Part shown: positions 22,846-32,864 of the stretch, piece by piece
Position numbering within the stretch: the stretch's first letter is position 1
How the letters are laid out: each line of letters begins with the position of its first letter
Assembly (NCBI RefSeq): GCF_003255815.1
Contig: NC_037668.1
Location: 11,712,040-11,776,039 of the forward strand
Reading direction: 5' to 3'
From: Theropithecus gelada
Lineage: Eukaryota; Chordata; Mammalia; Primates; Cercopithecidae
DNA length: 64,000 bases
Made by a program: the position numbers and the translations under genes
Notes under the pieces: model-generated
The model's database searches: none
What the model was told of the DNA's origin: nothing
What the model saw: only the letters and a program-made list of their open reading frames with translations

Positions 22846-22941
22846 AAGGTCAGTGCCTTAAAGAGGTACTGGGATATAAGGTCAGCACCCTAAATAGGTT
22901 CTGGGGTATAAGGTCAGTGCCCTAAAAAGGTACTGGGAGTG
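22846..22941 (+). repeat. Three exact-length 32-bp tandem repeats in the proviral leader
   Basis: Units start AAGGTCAGTGCC (22846), AAGGTCAGCACC (22878) and AAGGTCAGTGCC (22910), each 32 bases with the middle element AGGTACTGGG or AGGTTCTGGG. They lie between the primer-binding site and the gag start, the region that carries the packaging signal in retroviruses. A function is not shown. Confidence 0.92.
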
Positions 22942-22965
22942 GGATGTTTTCTGAATCAGGGTAAC

Positions 22966-24412
22966 ATGGGGCAGAATGTTTCTATTCAGGAGCAACATTA
23001 TGTGCATTTCCTTAAAGTTTTACTTAAATAATCTGGTGCTCAGGTTAGTTCTCAAACACTAAGATGCTGCAGGAGGTTATGCATAACCCATGGTTTCCAC
23101 AGACAGGTACTCTTAATGCAGAAAATTGGGACAGAGCAGAAGAAGGATTAAAATGGGCTCATCAAAAAGGTCTTAAAGTTGATCCTTCTGGAGTTTAGTC
23201 CGTACTGTCCTCCTGCCGTTCTCTCTTTCTTATTCTGGTAGACAGCAGGAGTCAGGTTCTAAGTCTAAAAGTTTGAAAGAACATTTTGTCCCCCACCCAC
23301 AGCACCAATTGAAAATAAAAAACAGGAGGAGAAGGATAAAAATTGGCCTATATCACCCCCTCCAGTAGCAGAAACATCTGTACTGCCTCCTTCAGTAGCA
23401 GAAATAGAGACCCCAATACAAAGAAATTTATGCTCTGCTACTATTGCTGGAGAGCCCTTAGGACCTTGCACTTTTCCCATTTCTGTAAGGCCCAATCCAA
23501 ATAATCCACAGCAGTTTATTCATGAACACACCCCACTAGAGTGTAAGTTGCTGAAGGAATTGAAAACTAGTGTAGTTAATAATGGAGTACAAAGCCCATT
23601 TACTTTAGGATTGCTAGAATCTATGTTTGGCGCTATAAGCCTTCCACCATTTGATGTAAAGCATTTGACTTGCACTTGTTTGTCTGCTGGTGCATACCTG
23701 GCATGGAATTTAAATTGGCAAGAACTGTGTGCAGACCAGCCTGGACAGAACTGTGCTGCTGGACATGGAAACATTACAGAGGATATGCTGTAGGGTAATG
23801 GCCTTTATTCAGACCTAGAACATCAAATGGCACTCCCAGACGCTGCTTATAAGCAGTGTGTGTTGGCTGCTAAACATGCCTGGGCCACAATTCCAGAGGA
23901 AGGGGTCCCAGTACAATCTTTTTTACATATCATGCAAGGATCACAGGAGCCCTATGCACATTTTCTTGCAAGATTACAAGAGGCAGTGAACTCAAACATG
24001 GATTGTAAACGTGCAGTGGCACCTGTGAGAAAAAACTTGGGAAATTTTCTCAAAGCTTGTCAAGATGTGGGAACTGAGCTTCATCACTCTATAATGATGG
24101 CTCAAACAATGGCCAATTTAGTGGTGGACAAATCTAAAAAAATGCCAAGGGGCAAATCCTAAAATGGGAAAATGTTATAATTGTGGAAAAATCAGACATT
24201 TCAAAAAAGAATACCATCAGACCTCTGGGCAGAAGGGATCTTACAATGCAGCTCCCCTATCCCTACCAGAAAAAAACACCAGGACTTTGCCCTCATTGCA
24301 ATAAAGAAAATCACTGGGCTAGTCAATGCTGCTCAAAATTTCATCAGAATGGCACCCCCCTGTTGGGAAATGAGAAGGGGGCCTGAACCCAGGCCCCACA
24401 AACAATGAGGGC
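22966..24412 (+). pseudogene. gag: Endogenous retroviral gag, decayed
   Basis: A start ATG followed by Gly-Gln (the usual myristoylation context) is at 22966, and a stop already lies at 23029. The capsid part is readable from about 23500 to 24160, with a stop at 23791. It holds a major-homology-region-like segment (QGSQEPYAHFLARL) near 23935-23976. In the nucleocapsid the first zinc knuckle (about 24173-24215) has lost its last Cys, which became Tyr. The second (CPHCNKENHWASQC, about 24292-24333) keeps the full C-x2-C-x4-H-x4-C spacing. Frame changes between capsid and nucleocapsid show it is not translatable as one product. Confidence 0.9.
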
Positions 24413-24413
24413 A

Positions 24414-25026
24414 TTCCCAGTCCAGGCCACAACCCCACTTCAGGGAGAGGTTTCTGGAGGAACATTGATTCCCTATTCCCAGAAACACTCAGAAATGCAG
24501 GGCTCGATCTCCCAGTCAGAGAGAGGGTTATGTTAGTTGGAGAAGACAAACTCACCAAGATTCCCACTGATATTTGGAGACATCTGCCAACAGGATATAT
24601 GGGATTAATTTTGGGCAAAATCTGTCTTAACTTACAGGGAATTACTGTAGTCCCAGGAGTTGCTGACTCTGATTATGAGGGAGAAATTCAAGTAGTAGTA
24701 ATGTCACAAGACCTTTGGGGTTTGAACTGGGAGAATATATTGCTTAGATATTGTTTATTCCCTGCAAATTGCACCCTTCCCCACAAAAGGAAGAGCAAGG
24801 AATTCAAGGATCTGGGAGTACAGTTAGGAGGGAAATTTATATATCACAACTCATAGCATCTAATAGACCCACCTGTACAGTGAAAATTAAAGGAAAGAAG
24901 TTTTATGGGCTTATGGATACGGGAGCTGATGTGTCAGTAATATCTAAAAATAATTGGCTCCCATCCTGGCCCTTACAATTAACTTCTACATCCCTAGTGG
25001 GAGTAGGAACAGCTCAAAGTGTTTAA
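24414..25026 (+). pseudogene. pro: Endogenous retroviral pro: dUTPase and aspartic protease, decayed
   Basis: The first part (24530-24740) matches a retroviral dUTPase: an LPTGYMGLILG-like segment followed by a GVADSDYEGEI-like segment, the usual uridine-binding neighbourhood. After a frameshift near 24750-24790 the aspartic protease follows, with its catalytic DTGAD triad motif intact at 24916-24930. The frame ends at a TAA at 25024-25026. A dUTPase placed in the pro frame is the betaretroviral arrangement. Confidence 0.9.
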
Positions 25027-25229
25027 CAGAGTGCTGAGATTTTACCCTGTCTTGAACAGGATGGACAGTCACGTACTTTTCAACCTTATGTTGCAAATAT
25101 AGCTGTTAATCTATGGAGTAGAGATGTACTTACAGCATGGGATATGAAACTTACAAATAAAACTATTGACAATCCAGGATTTAAAATGTTAAAGAAAATG
25201 AGATATCAGAGCTGAAAGGGCTTAGGAAA

Positions 25230-26880
25230 GTCCCTACAGGGAAACCTTGATCCTATATCTATAACTGGGCAAGGCTAGGTCATCAGGATTTCTGACAGGG
25301 GTGATTGATATTTCTCCTCCACCCCCTGGTTTGCCACTAGAGTGACTGACTGACAAACCTGTATGGGTGGATCAATGTCCCCTATCTCAGGAGAAACTCA
25401 CTCAACTCCATCAGCTAGTAAAAGAGCAATTGGATGCAGGACATATTGAAGAGGCAGTTAGCCCCTGGAATTAACCAATATTTGTAATTCCAAAAAAAAG
25501 TCAGGAAAATGGCAATTGCTACATGATTTAAGAGCTATTAATGCACAGATTAAACCAATGGCTGCATTACAGTAAGGTCTGCCACCCTCAGCAGCCATTC
25601 CAAGGGATTGGCCTCTTATAGTTACAGATCTTGAAGATTGTTTCTTTACTACACCCTTACATGAGAAGGATAAGCCTCGATTTGCCTTCTCTGTGCCTTC
25701 TATTAATCAAAGGGAGCCTGTCTCTTGTTATCAATGGAGAGTTTTACCCCAAGGCATGCTTAACAGTCCTACGCTATGTCCGCATTTTGTAAGGCAGGCA
25801 TTAAAGGAGCCTTAAAATATGTTTCCTACGGCTTACATCATTCATTATATGGATGACATTCTTTTGGCCACTCCTAAGGAGTTATTACACCAATCGTTCA
25901 GAGAAACAAAACAGACTTTGATTAAATGGAATCTCAAAATAGCTCCAGAAAAGGTGCAAACAACTTCCCCATACCAGTACTTAGGCACTACTGTTACTAA
26001 AAGAAGTGTTCCACCTCAGAAAGTAGTTCTCTGTAAGGACAGGTTGGAAACCTTGAACAATTTCCAATAATTTTTAGGGGATATTAATTGACTGTGCCCA
26101 ATGCTAGGTATCACTTCTAATAAACTCAGACACCTTTATTGGACCCTCCAAGGAGATTCTTCATTAGATTCTCCTCGGCCTCTTACTAAGGAGGCAGAAG
26201 CTGAATTACAGTTTGTAGAACAAATCCCTCAGTAGAGACATGCCTCCTGGCTACAGGTGCAAAAGCCTTTGCTTCTGTTTATTCTTCCTACTGCCCATTC
26301 TCCAACAGGACTTTTGGGCCGGTTCATAGACGAGTCCGTAATGGTAATAGAGTGGCTCTTTTTATCCAGTCAGACAGTAAAATCTTTACAACTTTTTCTT
26401 TAATTACTCAACATATAACAATTGGTAGGCATAGATCAAAAATGCTTACTGGATATGATCCAGACAAAATTACTGTTCCGTTAGATTCCCAACAACAGGT
26501 TGCAGCATGGGAAATGTTGACTGCACGGCAAGTAGCTCTTGCAGATTTTGTGGGAATAATAGACCACCACTATTCATCAGACAAAGTTTTGCAATTTTAC
26601 AAACTTCACCTTTTTATCCTCCCTGTAATTACTCATCACAAGCCTATTCCAAGAAGCCAGACTTATTTTACTGATGGCTCTTCCAAAGGCCCTGCAGCTA
26701 TTTATGGACGTAAGCGTACTCAAACAATAAAAACCTCTGGAGTTTCAGCTCAATGCTCAGAATTAACAGCAGTTATTCAGGTTTTATAGCTCACTGCTTC
26801 AACTCCTATTGTCTGTGATTCAGCCTATGCTATAAATGTAGCCAGTCGCATTGAGACTGCCACTATTAAAATGACCCTAG
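25230..26880 (+). pseudogene. pol: Endogenous retroviral pol, 5' part: reverse transcriptase and RNase H start
   Basis: Reverse transcriptase sequence runs from about 25360, with stops near 25472 and in several places to 25815. The catalytic YMDD is intact at 25846-25857 within a frame of 83 codons (25819-26070). The connection domain and RNase H follow. The TDGS catalytic motif lies near 26672 and a SELTA motif near 26758, then a stop, then DSAYA near 26818. The reading frame is then interrupted at 26880 by the inserted PSMC6 retrocopy and resumes at 28468. Confidence 0.9.
26868..26880 (+). repeat. Left target-site duplication of the PSMC6 retrocopy
   Basis: AAAATGACCCTAG at 26868-26880 follows a TT, so the nick site reads TT/AAAA, the preferred L1 endonuclease target. 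The right copy, GACCCTAG, lies directly after the poly-A at 28460-28467; the T seen in the left copy is missing or became A. Confidence 0.85.
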
Positions 26881-26891
26881 GGCTTCTCATC

Positions 26892-28061
26892 ATGGCGGAC
26901 CCTAGAGATAAGGCGCTTCAGGACTGCCGCAAGAAGCTGCTTGAGCACAAGGAGATCGACGGCCGTCTTAAGGAGTTGAGGGAACAATTAAAAGAACTTA
27001 CCAAGCAGTACGAAAAGTCTGAGAATGATCTGAAGGCCCTACAAAGTGTCAGGCAGATTGTGGGTGAAGTGCTTAAACAGTTAACTGAAGAAAAATTCAT
27101 TGTTAAAGCTACCAATGGACCAAGGTATGTTGTGGGTTGTCGTCGACAGCTTGACAAAAGTAAGCTGAAGCCAGGAACAAGAGTTGCTTTGGATATGACT
27201 ACACTAACTATCATGAGATATTTGCCAAGAGAAGTGGATCCATTGGTTTATAACATGTCTCATGAGGACCCTGGGAATGTTTCTTATTCTGAGATTGGAG
27301 GGCTATCAGAACAGATCCAGGAATTAAGAGAGGTGATAGAATTACCTCTTACAAACCCAGAGTTATTTCAGCATGTAGGAATAATACCTCCAAAAGGCTG
27401 TTCGTTATATGGACCACCAGGTACGGGAAAAACACTCTTGGCACGAGCAGTTGCTAGCCAGCTGGACTGCAGTTTCTTAAAGGTTGTATCTAGTTCTATT
27501 GTAGACAAGTACATTGGTGAAAGTGCTCATTTGATCAGAGAAATGTGTAATTATGCCAGAGACCATCAACCATGCATTATTTTTATGGATGAAATAGATG
27601 CTATTGGTGGTCGTCGGTTTTCTGAGGGTACTTCAGCTGACAGAGAGATTCAGAGAACGTTAATGGACTTACTGAATCAAATGGATGGATTTGATACTCT
27701 GCATAGAGTTAAAATGATCATGGCTACAAACAGACCAGATACACTGGATCCGGCTTTGCTGCGTCCAGGAAGATTAGACAGAAAAATACATATTGATTTG
27801 CCAAATGAACAAGCAAGGTTAGACACACTGAAAATCCACGCAGGTCCCATTACAAAGCATGGTGAAATAGATTATGAAGCAATTGTGAAGCTTTCAGATG
27901 GCTTTAATGGAGCAGACCTGAGAAATGTTTGTACTGAAGCAGGTATGTTCGTAATTCGTGCTGATCGTGATTTTGTAGTACAAGAAGACTTCATGAAAGC
28001 AGTCAGAAGAGTGGCTGATTCTAAGAAGCTGGAGTCTAAATTGGACTACAAACCTGTGTAA
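26892..28061 (+). CDS. PSMC6P: 26S proteasome regulatory subunit 10B (Rpt4/PSMC6) retrogene, intact ORF
   Basis: 389 codons from MADPRDKALQD to the C-terminal KLDYKPV, the full length of human PSMC6. PSMC6 is one of six AAA+ ATPases of the 19S base, which unfold substrates for the 20S core. An N-terminal coiled coil is at about 20-50, then the OB domain, then the AAA domain. Walker A GPPGTGKT (about 173-180), Walker B with IIFMDEIDA (about 227-235), the pore-2/ISS neighbourhood MDGFD, and the arginine-finger segment LLRPGRLDRK are all intact. The frame is also open 7 codons upstream (26871), but MADP is the family start. From memory of the parent I see about a dozen substitutions (for example Cys at 12 and His and Cys near the ESAHLIREMC segment). 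None hits the ATPase motifs. It may be an unexpressed processed pseudogene; the sequence alone cannot show transcription. Confidence 0.9.
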   Translation: MADPRDKALQDCRKKLLEHKEIDGRLKELREQLKELTKQYEKSENDLKALQSVRQIVGEVLKQLTEEKFIVKATNGPRYVVGCRRQLDKSKLKPGTRVALDMTTLTIMRYLPREVDPLVYNMSHEDPGNVSYSEIGGLSEQIQELREVIELPLTNPELFQHVGIIPPKGCSLYGPPGTGKTLLARAVASQLDCSFLKVVSSSIVDKYIGESAHLIREMCNYARDHQPCIIFMDEIDAIGGRRFSEGTSADREIQRTLMDLLNQMDGFDTLHRVKMIMATNRPDTLDPALLRPGRLDRKIHIDLPNEQARLDTLKIHAGPITKHGEIDYEAIVKLSDGFNGADLRNVCTEAGMFVIRADRDFVVQEDFMKAVRRVADSKKLESKLDYKPV

Positions 28062-28406
28062 TTTACTGTAAGATTTTTGATGGCTGCATGACAGATATGG
28101 CTTAATAGAAAAATAAAGTTAAAGAAAATAATGTATGTATTGGCAATGATGCCATTAAAAGTATATGAATAAAAATATGAGTAACATCATAAAAATTAGT
28201 AATTCAACTTTTAAGATACAGAAGAAATTTGTATGTTTGTTAAAGCTGCATTTATTGCAGCAAGTTACAAAGGAAGAGTGTTGAAGCTTTTCATATTTGC
28301 TGTGTGAGCATTTTGTAAAACATTGAAAGTTGTTTGAGATAGTGGTATAAGAAAGCATTTCTTATGACTTATTTTGTATCTTTTGTTTTCCTCATCTAAA
28401 AAGTTG

Positions 28407-28412
28407 AATAAA
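28407..28412 (+). promoter_or_regulatory. AATAAA of the PSMC6 retrocopy
   Basis: The hexamer is 24 bases before the poly-A, as expected for the copied mRNA end. Confidence 0.85.
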
Positions 28413-28467
28413 ATCTGTTTGATTTAGTTCTTCTACAAAAAAAAAAAAAAAAAAAAAAAGACCCTAG

Positions 28468-29335
28468 ACCCAGAGCTGTTTAACTCGTTTCGAAGACTTC
28501 AGCAAGCTATTCACTCTCATGCTGCTCCTTTTCATATTTCTCGTATTTGTTCTCACACACAACTTCCTGGGCCACTATGTTTAGGTAATGACAGAGCAGG
28601 TAAACTGATTGGTTCTATATTTCAACAAGCTCAAGCTTCTCATGCATTACTGCATCAAAACACTTCTGCCCTTACTCATATGTTTCATGCACCTCACACC
28701 CAGGCTCAAGCTATTGTGCAAGCCTGCCCCACTTGTCAGCATGGCCCTGGTGATACACCTGTAGAAGGATGTAGCCCACGAGACTTAGCTTCAAATGAAA
28801 TCTGGCAGATGATGTTACACATGTAGCAGCCTTTGGCAAACTTAGCTATGTTCATGTGACTATAGATACTTACTCTCATATGGTACATGCCACATGTCAA
28901 ACAGGGGAAACAGCTGACCGTGTCCAATGACATTGTTTATCATCATTTGCCCATATGGGGGTGCTTAAACAAATAAAAGCTAACAATGGACCTGATTGTG
29001 TTAGTCACGCTTTTCAAAATTTTTTACAGTTATGGGCAATCACTCATAAAACAGAAATTCCTTACAATCCCCAAGGACAAGGCATTATAGAGTGGGCACA
29101 TCAAACATCACAATGTATTTGAAAAGACAAAAAGGGGTAGTAGGAGACCAGCTACCACCTCAAACAAAATTACATTTAGCCTTATTTACTTTAAATTTTT
29201 TGACTCCTGGTATAGATAATGAGAGTCCAGCAGAACAACACTGACAAATATTACAGGGAAAAAAGAAAGTTTACCAAAGGTATTATGGAAATCCCAGGAA
29301 AAAGGACAACGGCAAGACCCGGTACATTTACTGAT
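28468..29335 (+). pseudogene. pol: Endogenous retroviral pol, 3' part: RNase H end and integrase
   Basis: Viral sequence continues directly from the point of PSMC6 insertion. The integrase N-terminal zinc domain is readable with its His, His, Cys, Cys ligands (HALLHQ to ACPTCQ) at about 28638-28740. In the catalytic core the second acidic residue of the D,D-35-E triad is changed to Asn (IKANNGPDC, about 28974-29000). The glutamate in GQGIIEWAH (about 29078-29104) is kept. Stops lie at 28824, 28927 and 29120. Confidence 0.88.
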
Positions 29336-31406
29336 GTGGGGATGAGGGTATGCTTGTGTTTTTACAGGTGATGAACAAATCATGTGGGTGCCCTCAAGAT
29401 GTGTGCGATCATGGAATGGGAGACTGGAGGGACCCATGGATCCCAAATCTGGGCCTGGTTCCCCCAGGACGAGCCATGAGCCAGTTGAATCTGAATGCAA
29501 AGACAGAGCAAGGGCCAACCAGAGTCACACAGACATCAACCCCCCATAACATGGGGACAGATCAATAAAATCACACAGGAAGCTGAGAAACTGCTGGAGC
29601 ATCAGGGTCAGGCAAAAACCCCTGACTCCATGTTTAAGGCCATGCTAGCTGTAATATCCTATGCAGTATGTTTTCCCTGTGTAGAGGCGAAGGCATATTG
29701 GGCATATGTTTCCACCCGCCCAGCAGAATGACCTGTACTCTGGAGTGACACTCCTCCTGAGATATATCATGATCAAGGAACACGGGCACCAGGATCCCTA
29801 ATTCCCCCTGACATAGAGCAATTAGACTCTCAGAACAATGGTATCAATTATACGGCTCCTTTGGAGGGACTTCCTTTATGCATCACCCAGGATACATCGC
29901 TCAATCACAGTTGCCTTACAATTCAATCCCAGGCATGGTTGAGTTACCATGGAAAATATATGTACCTATTAGGCCTTAGCTCTATGAATATTACTGGTAT
30001 AGCTACTAATCACTCCTGGCCCAATTGCCCAAATTGTATTAATTATACAGAATGGGCTCCCTTTGATCATTCTAACCCCCTCCTTGGACCCAGTGTCTTG
30101 GCCCCCTAGCTAGACAACAGTCCATGCTAATGGAAGACATTATTGACTGGGGTCCCCGTGGTCATTTTGTTGGGAGAGATGAGCATCAGACCTCATGGCA
30201 AGAACTTCACTGGCACTGGTGGTGAAACTTTAACATCTCTTCACTACACCATCTTGGGATTCAATCCCAATCTCCTGTGCAAATTGCTTGGTACCACGAA
30301 GGCTTTAGCCCACGTTTGCCTCAATGGCATTACCAAGGAAAGAGAGGTCCAATTCAGGAGTTGATATGGAAAGCAGCAGTCCCATTTATGAATAGCAGCG
30401 TTTGGGTGAGAACACTATTCAATACTAGTAACAGTACTAAATGCAGGTCTAATGTTACCCTTGTAGAAAATATTACCACTCAATTTACAATTTGTGTTTT
30501 AATCCTTATGTTTTTCTAGCAGCAAAAAGGGATCAACTCCAGATGGACAATGCCCAGTTGACTTGTGATTCCTGTCAACTGTATCATTGCCTTAATCATA
30601 GCACAATACAAACACACAGTATATCCACCCTAATAATTCTAGGTCACATTCCCAGATTATGAGTTCCTGTAAATTTGTCTGAGCCTTGGGTGGCCACCCC
30701 CACATTACATCTCATAAAACTCTTTTTAACTCAGCTTACTCGTGGTGCTCATAGAGCCTTAAGCATGATAATTTTTGCTATAGTCTCCTTAGTTACATTA
30801 ATAACCTCTGTTGTGGTGTCCTCAGTATCAATGCACAGCTCCATTCAAACAACTCAATATGTAGAAAACTGGACTTGTACAGCCGACCAGGCATGGATGC
30901 TTCAAAATAAAAGTAACACCGAGATACAAACAGAAGTGGCAATGTTAAAGACTACTGTTCTGAGCTAGGAGAACAAGTAGAAAGCTTGCAGTTGCAGCAG
31001 GAATTGCGTTGTCATTTTAACCATACTCATATTTGCATGACCAATTTGGAATATAACAAAAGTGAATATCCATGGGACCTTGTAAAGGCCCATTTACAGG
31101 GAGCTTTCACATCCAATGTTGCTTTTGATTTAATGATTTACAAAGTAAAATCCTTAATTTGAATAAGCAGACTCAAGCGTTTCAGCCCTCTTTAAAAGCT
31201 TGAGCAGAATTTCAACAATGTTTTGAAAGCCTTAACCCTTGGAACTACTTCAAACAGCACCTCAATGCCTTTTTTATAACTCTTGGATTAATGTTACTAT
31301 GTTTCTGGGGTTTTTTTGTTCATAGTCTGCAATATCAGCTGGACCACCAAATGGCAATTGAGAGCTGCACAACCTGCAATTATCTTTATTCAATTAATGC
31401 AAAAAC
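29336..31406 (+). pseudogene. env: Endogenous retroviral env, decayed
   Basis: The position between integrase and polypurine tract is that of env. The surface-subunit part is readable in short frames (29350-29730, 29861-30109, 30143-30519), with several N-x-S/T glycosylation sites. The transmembrane part begins near 30675. It has a hydrophobic stretch at about 30756-30830 that resembles a fusion-peptide region, then a heptad-like segment to 30968. A second hydrophobic stretch lies near 31268-31320. Numerous stops and shifts (for example 30109, 30519, 30968, 31162) exclude a full product. Confidence 0.82.
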
Positions 31407-31419
31407 AAAAAGGGGGAGA
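31407..31419 (+). promoter_or_regulatory. Retroviral polypurine tract
   Basis: A purine-only AAAAAGGGGGAGA run lies directly before the 3' LTR, the expected primer site for plus-strand DNA synthesis. Confidence 0.88.
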
Positions 31420-31859
31420 TGTTACAGGTCAAAAAGAATGAGGGTCATGACCAACTCAGTATACCACTAGAGGCTATTTGAGTAAACAGAAAACTGTTCT
31501 CATGAAAGCAGGATGTTGGAAAACTGGCAAACTACATCTGCTGACAGAAGGGGTGCTGAGGGCAGTCACACCCCCAGTGCAGTGTTCATTGTGATTATCT
31601 ATAGGAACATCTGAAGCCTGTTGTATAAAGAAAGCAATTATGTGTACCTGTGATAAATCAAGCAGCTGACCAACCATTACCTCTCCCTACCTGCCCTTTC
31701 TACCTAATAAATACGAAGGGCTGTAGAAGCTCAGAGTTGCCTTTGCTCACTAGAAACAAGGAGCCCCCTGACCCCTTGTTTTAAAACATATCCTTTTGTC
31801 TTTGTCTTCATTTCTGTATTCTCCCCACGTCGTTCATGCCATAGTAACCAACAGTGACA
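31420..31859 (+). repeat. 3' LTR of the provirus
   Basis: It begins TGTTACAGG and ends GTGACA, 440 bp, colinear with the 5' LTR at about 89-90% by eye. It is followed by the target duplication GTACAG. Confidence 0.95.
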
Positions 31860-31865
31860 GTACAG

Positions 31866-32419
31866 GCCATATAATTAAGTGACTATCACTAGATAGCCTT
31901 CCTTCAATGATGTTCTTCATCTAGGAACCCAGAGTTCTCCAGGGTAAAATGGCAACTGAAGTTTTGGATATATTGAGTAAGAAAGAAAGTCACCTCCATA
32001 AAACTTAGTAATTGGAGCTGTCACCACTACAAATTTCTAAACTTTGCAAGACTGCAGCAGGATTTCAAATGATACTCTGAGAGAGGAGAGAATGAGCTCA
32101 TGTGGATTTCCCTCCAAATGTATTTGCTGCACAAAGGCAAAGTTCACATTACACTTGGAGATTTCTCTCAGTCTAGTTTAAGATCACAGATTGTGGATCC
32201 CAGATAACTGGTATCAACACACCAGTGTCCTGTTAAGGCTAAACCTAAGACTTTTTACCACACTGCAGCCTTAGAATTGGACTTCTCTTCCTGTTGCTGG
32301 GAAGAATTAGAGATATATATTAAAGGTCACTTTTCTTCTGAGAAAAGGGATGCTGGAAGAGACAGGAGCAATGAGTGTGTGGCAGGAGTTCAAAGTGATA
32401 AGGTGAAAGCCAGGAGCCA
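31866..32419. other. Region between provirus and HSD3B copy B
   Basis: No gene is seen. It is the upstream flank of the HSD3B pseudogene. An AAAGGTCA nuclear-receptor half-site lies at about 32325. Such a half-site could be the remnant of an SF-1/LRH-1-type site as used by steroidogenic promoters, but a chance match is equally possible. Confidence 0.4.
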
Positions 32420-32643
32420 CAGAGCATAAAGCTCCAGGGCTGCCTTAGGGGATGAAGTGACCAGCACCCTGGCTCTTCTGTCCAGCTTTTTAACAATCTA
32501 ACAGTTAGAGTTTCTTTATTTTCTTTCAGCTACTCCTGGAAATGGTGAAGACATGGAATTTTTGCAAAAAAAAATGGTGTGGAGGAAAATAAAGCCTCTG
32601 TGTGAGTATATAACCATTTGACCTCTTTTTTAACCCTCTCCAG
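32420..32643 (+). promoter_or_regulatory. HSD3B copy B promoter and 5' non-coding exon region
   Basis: A TATA-like CATAAA is at 32425-32430, so transcription would start near 32455. HSD3B genes have a short non-coding exon 1 and a very short intron 1. An end of exon 1 near 32505 (ACAG followed by TTAGAG, which would be a donor with its first G lost) would fit that layout. Another donor-like TGTGAGT is at 32601. The exon 2 acceptor is a good polypyrimidine tract ending CAG at 32641-32643. Exact exon 1 limits are not resolvable. Confidence 0.45.
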
Positions 32644-32864
32644 GGTCACCCTAGAATCAGATCTGCTCCCCAGCATCTTCTGTTTCCTGGAGTGTGTTGT
32701 CTGCTACTTTGGATTGGCCATGATGGGCTGGAGCTGCCTTGTGACAGGAGCAGGAAGGTTTCTGGGTCAGAGGATCGCCTGCCTCTTGGTGGAGGAGAAG
32801 GAGCTGAAGGAGATCAGGGCCTTGGACAAGGCCTTCAGACCAGAGCTGAGGGAGGAATTTTCTG
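32644..32864 (+). pseudogene. HSD3BP: HSD3B copy B, exon 2 (start codon exon)
   Basis: The start ATG is at 32720 and the coding part is 145 bases, as in the functional genes, ending before GTAAGC. The protein start reads MMGWSCLVTGAGRFLGQ. The second residue is changed from the usual Thr. The Rossmann TGxxGxxG loop has lost its middle glycine (position 13 is Arg), which would be expected to impair NAD binding even without the downstream breaks. Confidence 0.96.

Larger units (their letters stand above)
26881..28459 (+). mobile_element. PSMC6 retrocopy (L1-mediated processed insertion)
   Basis: An intronless cDNA copy: an 11-base 5' leader, a complete coding region, a 3' UTR with AATAAA at 28407-28412, and a 23-base poly-A at 28437-28459. 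Short target duplications flank it. It lies sense to the provirus and inside its RNase H/integrase region, so the provirus was there first. It adds no introns, and any promoter would have to come from the flanking viral sequence. Confidence 0.97.
22302..31859 (+). mobile_element. Complete HERV-K-type (class II, betaretrovirus-like) provirus
   Basis: The order is 5' LTR, primer-binding site, leader, gag, pro with a dUTPase domain, pol, env, polypurine tract, 3' LTR. A 6-bp target duplication GTACAG lies at 22296-22301 and 31860-31865. The dUTPase in the pro region, two zinc knuckles in gag, the tRNA-Lys-like primer site and 6-bp duplication all point to class II ERVs. LTRs of about 440 bp would fit the HML-6 group (LTR3), but that subgroup is inference. 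The two LTRs differ at roughly 45-50 of 438 positions by eye, about 10-11%, which suggests insertion some tens of millions of years ago. All viral genes are broken by many stops and shifts, and pol is also split by a PSMC6 retrocopy, so the element cannot make virus. Confidence 0.96.

Noticed and set aside
32320..32332. AAAGGTCA as a working SF-1 site of the HSD3B copy B promoter
   Set aside because: The half-site is about 130 bases upstream of the likely start and short enough to occur by chance; kept only as a remark.
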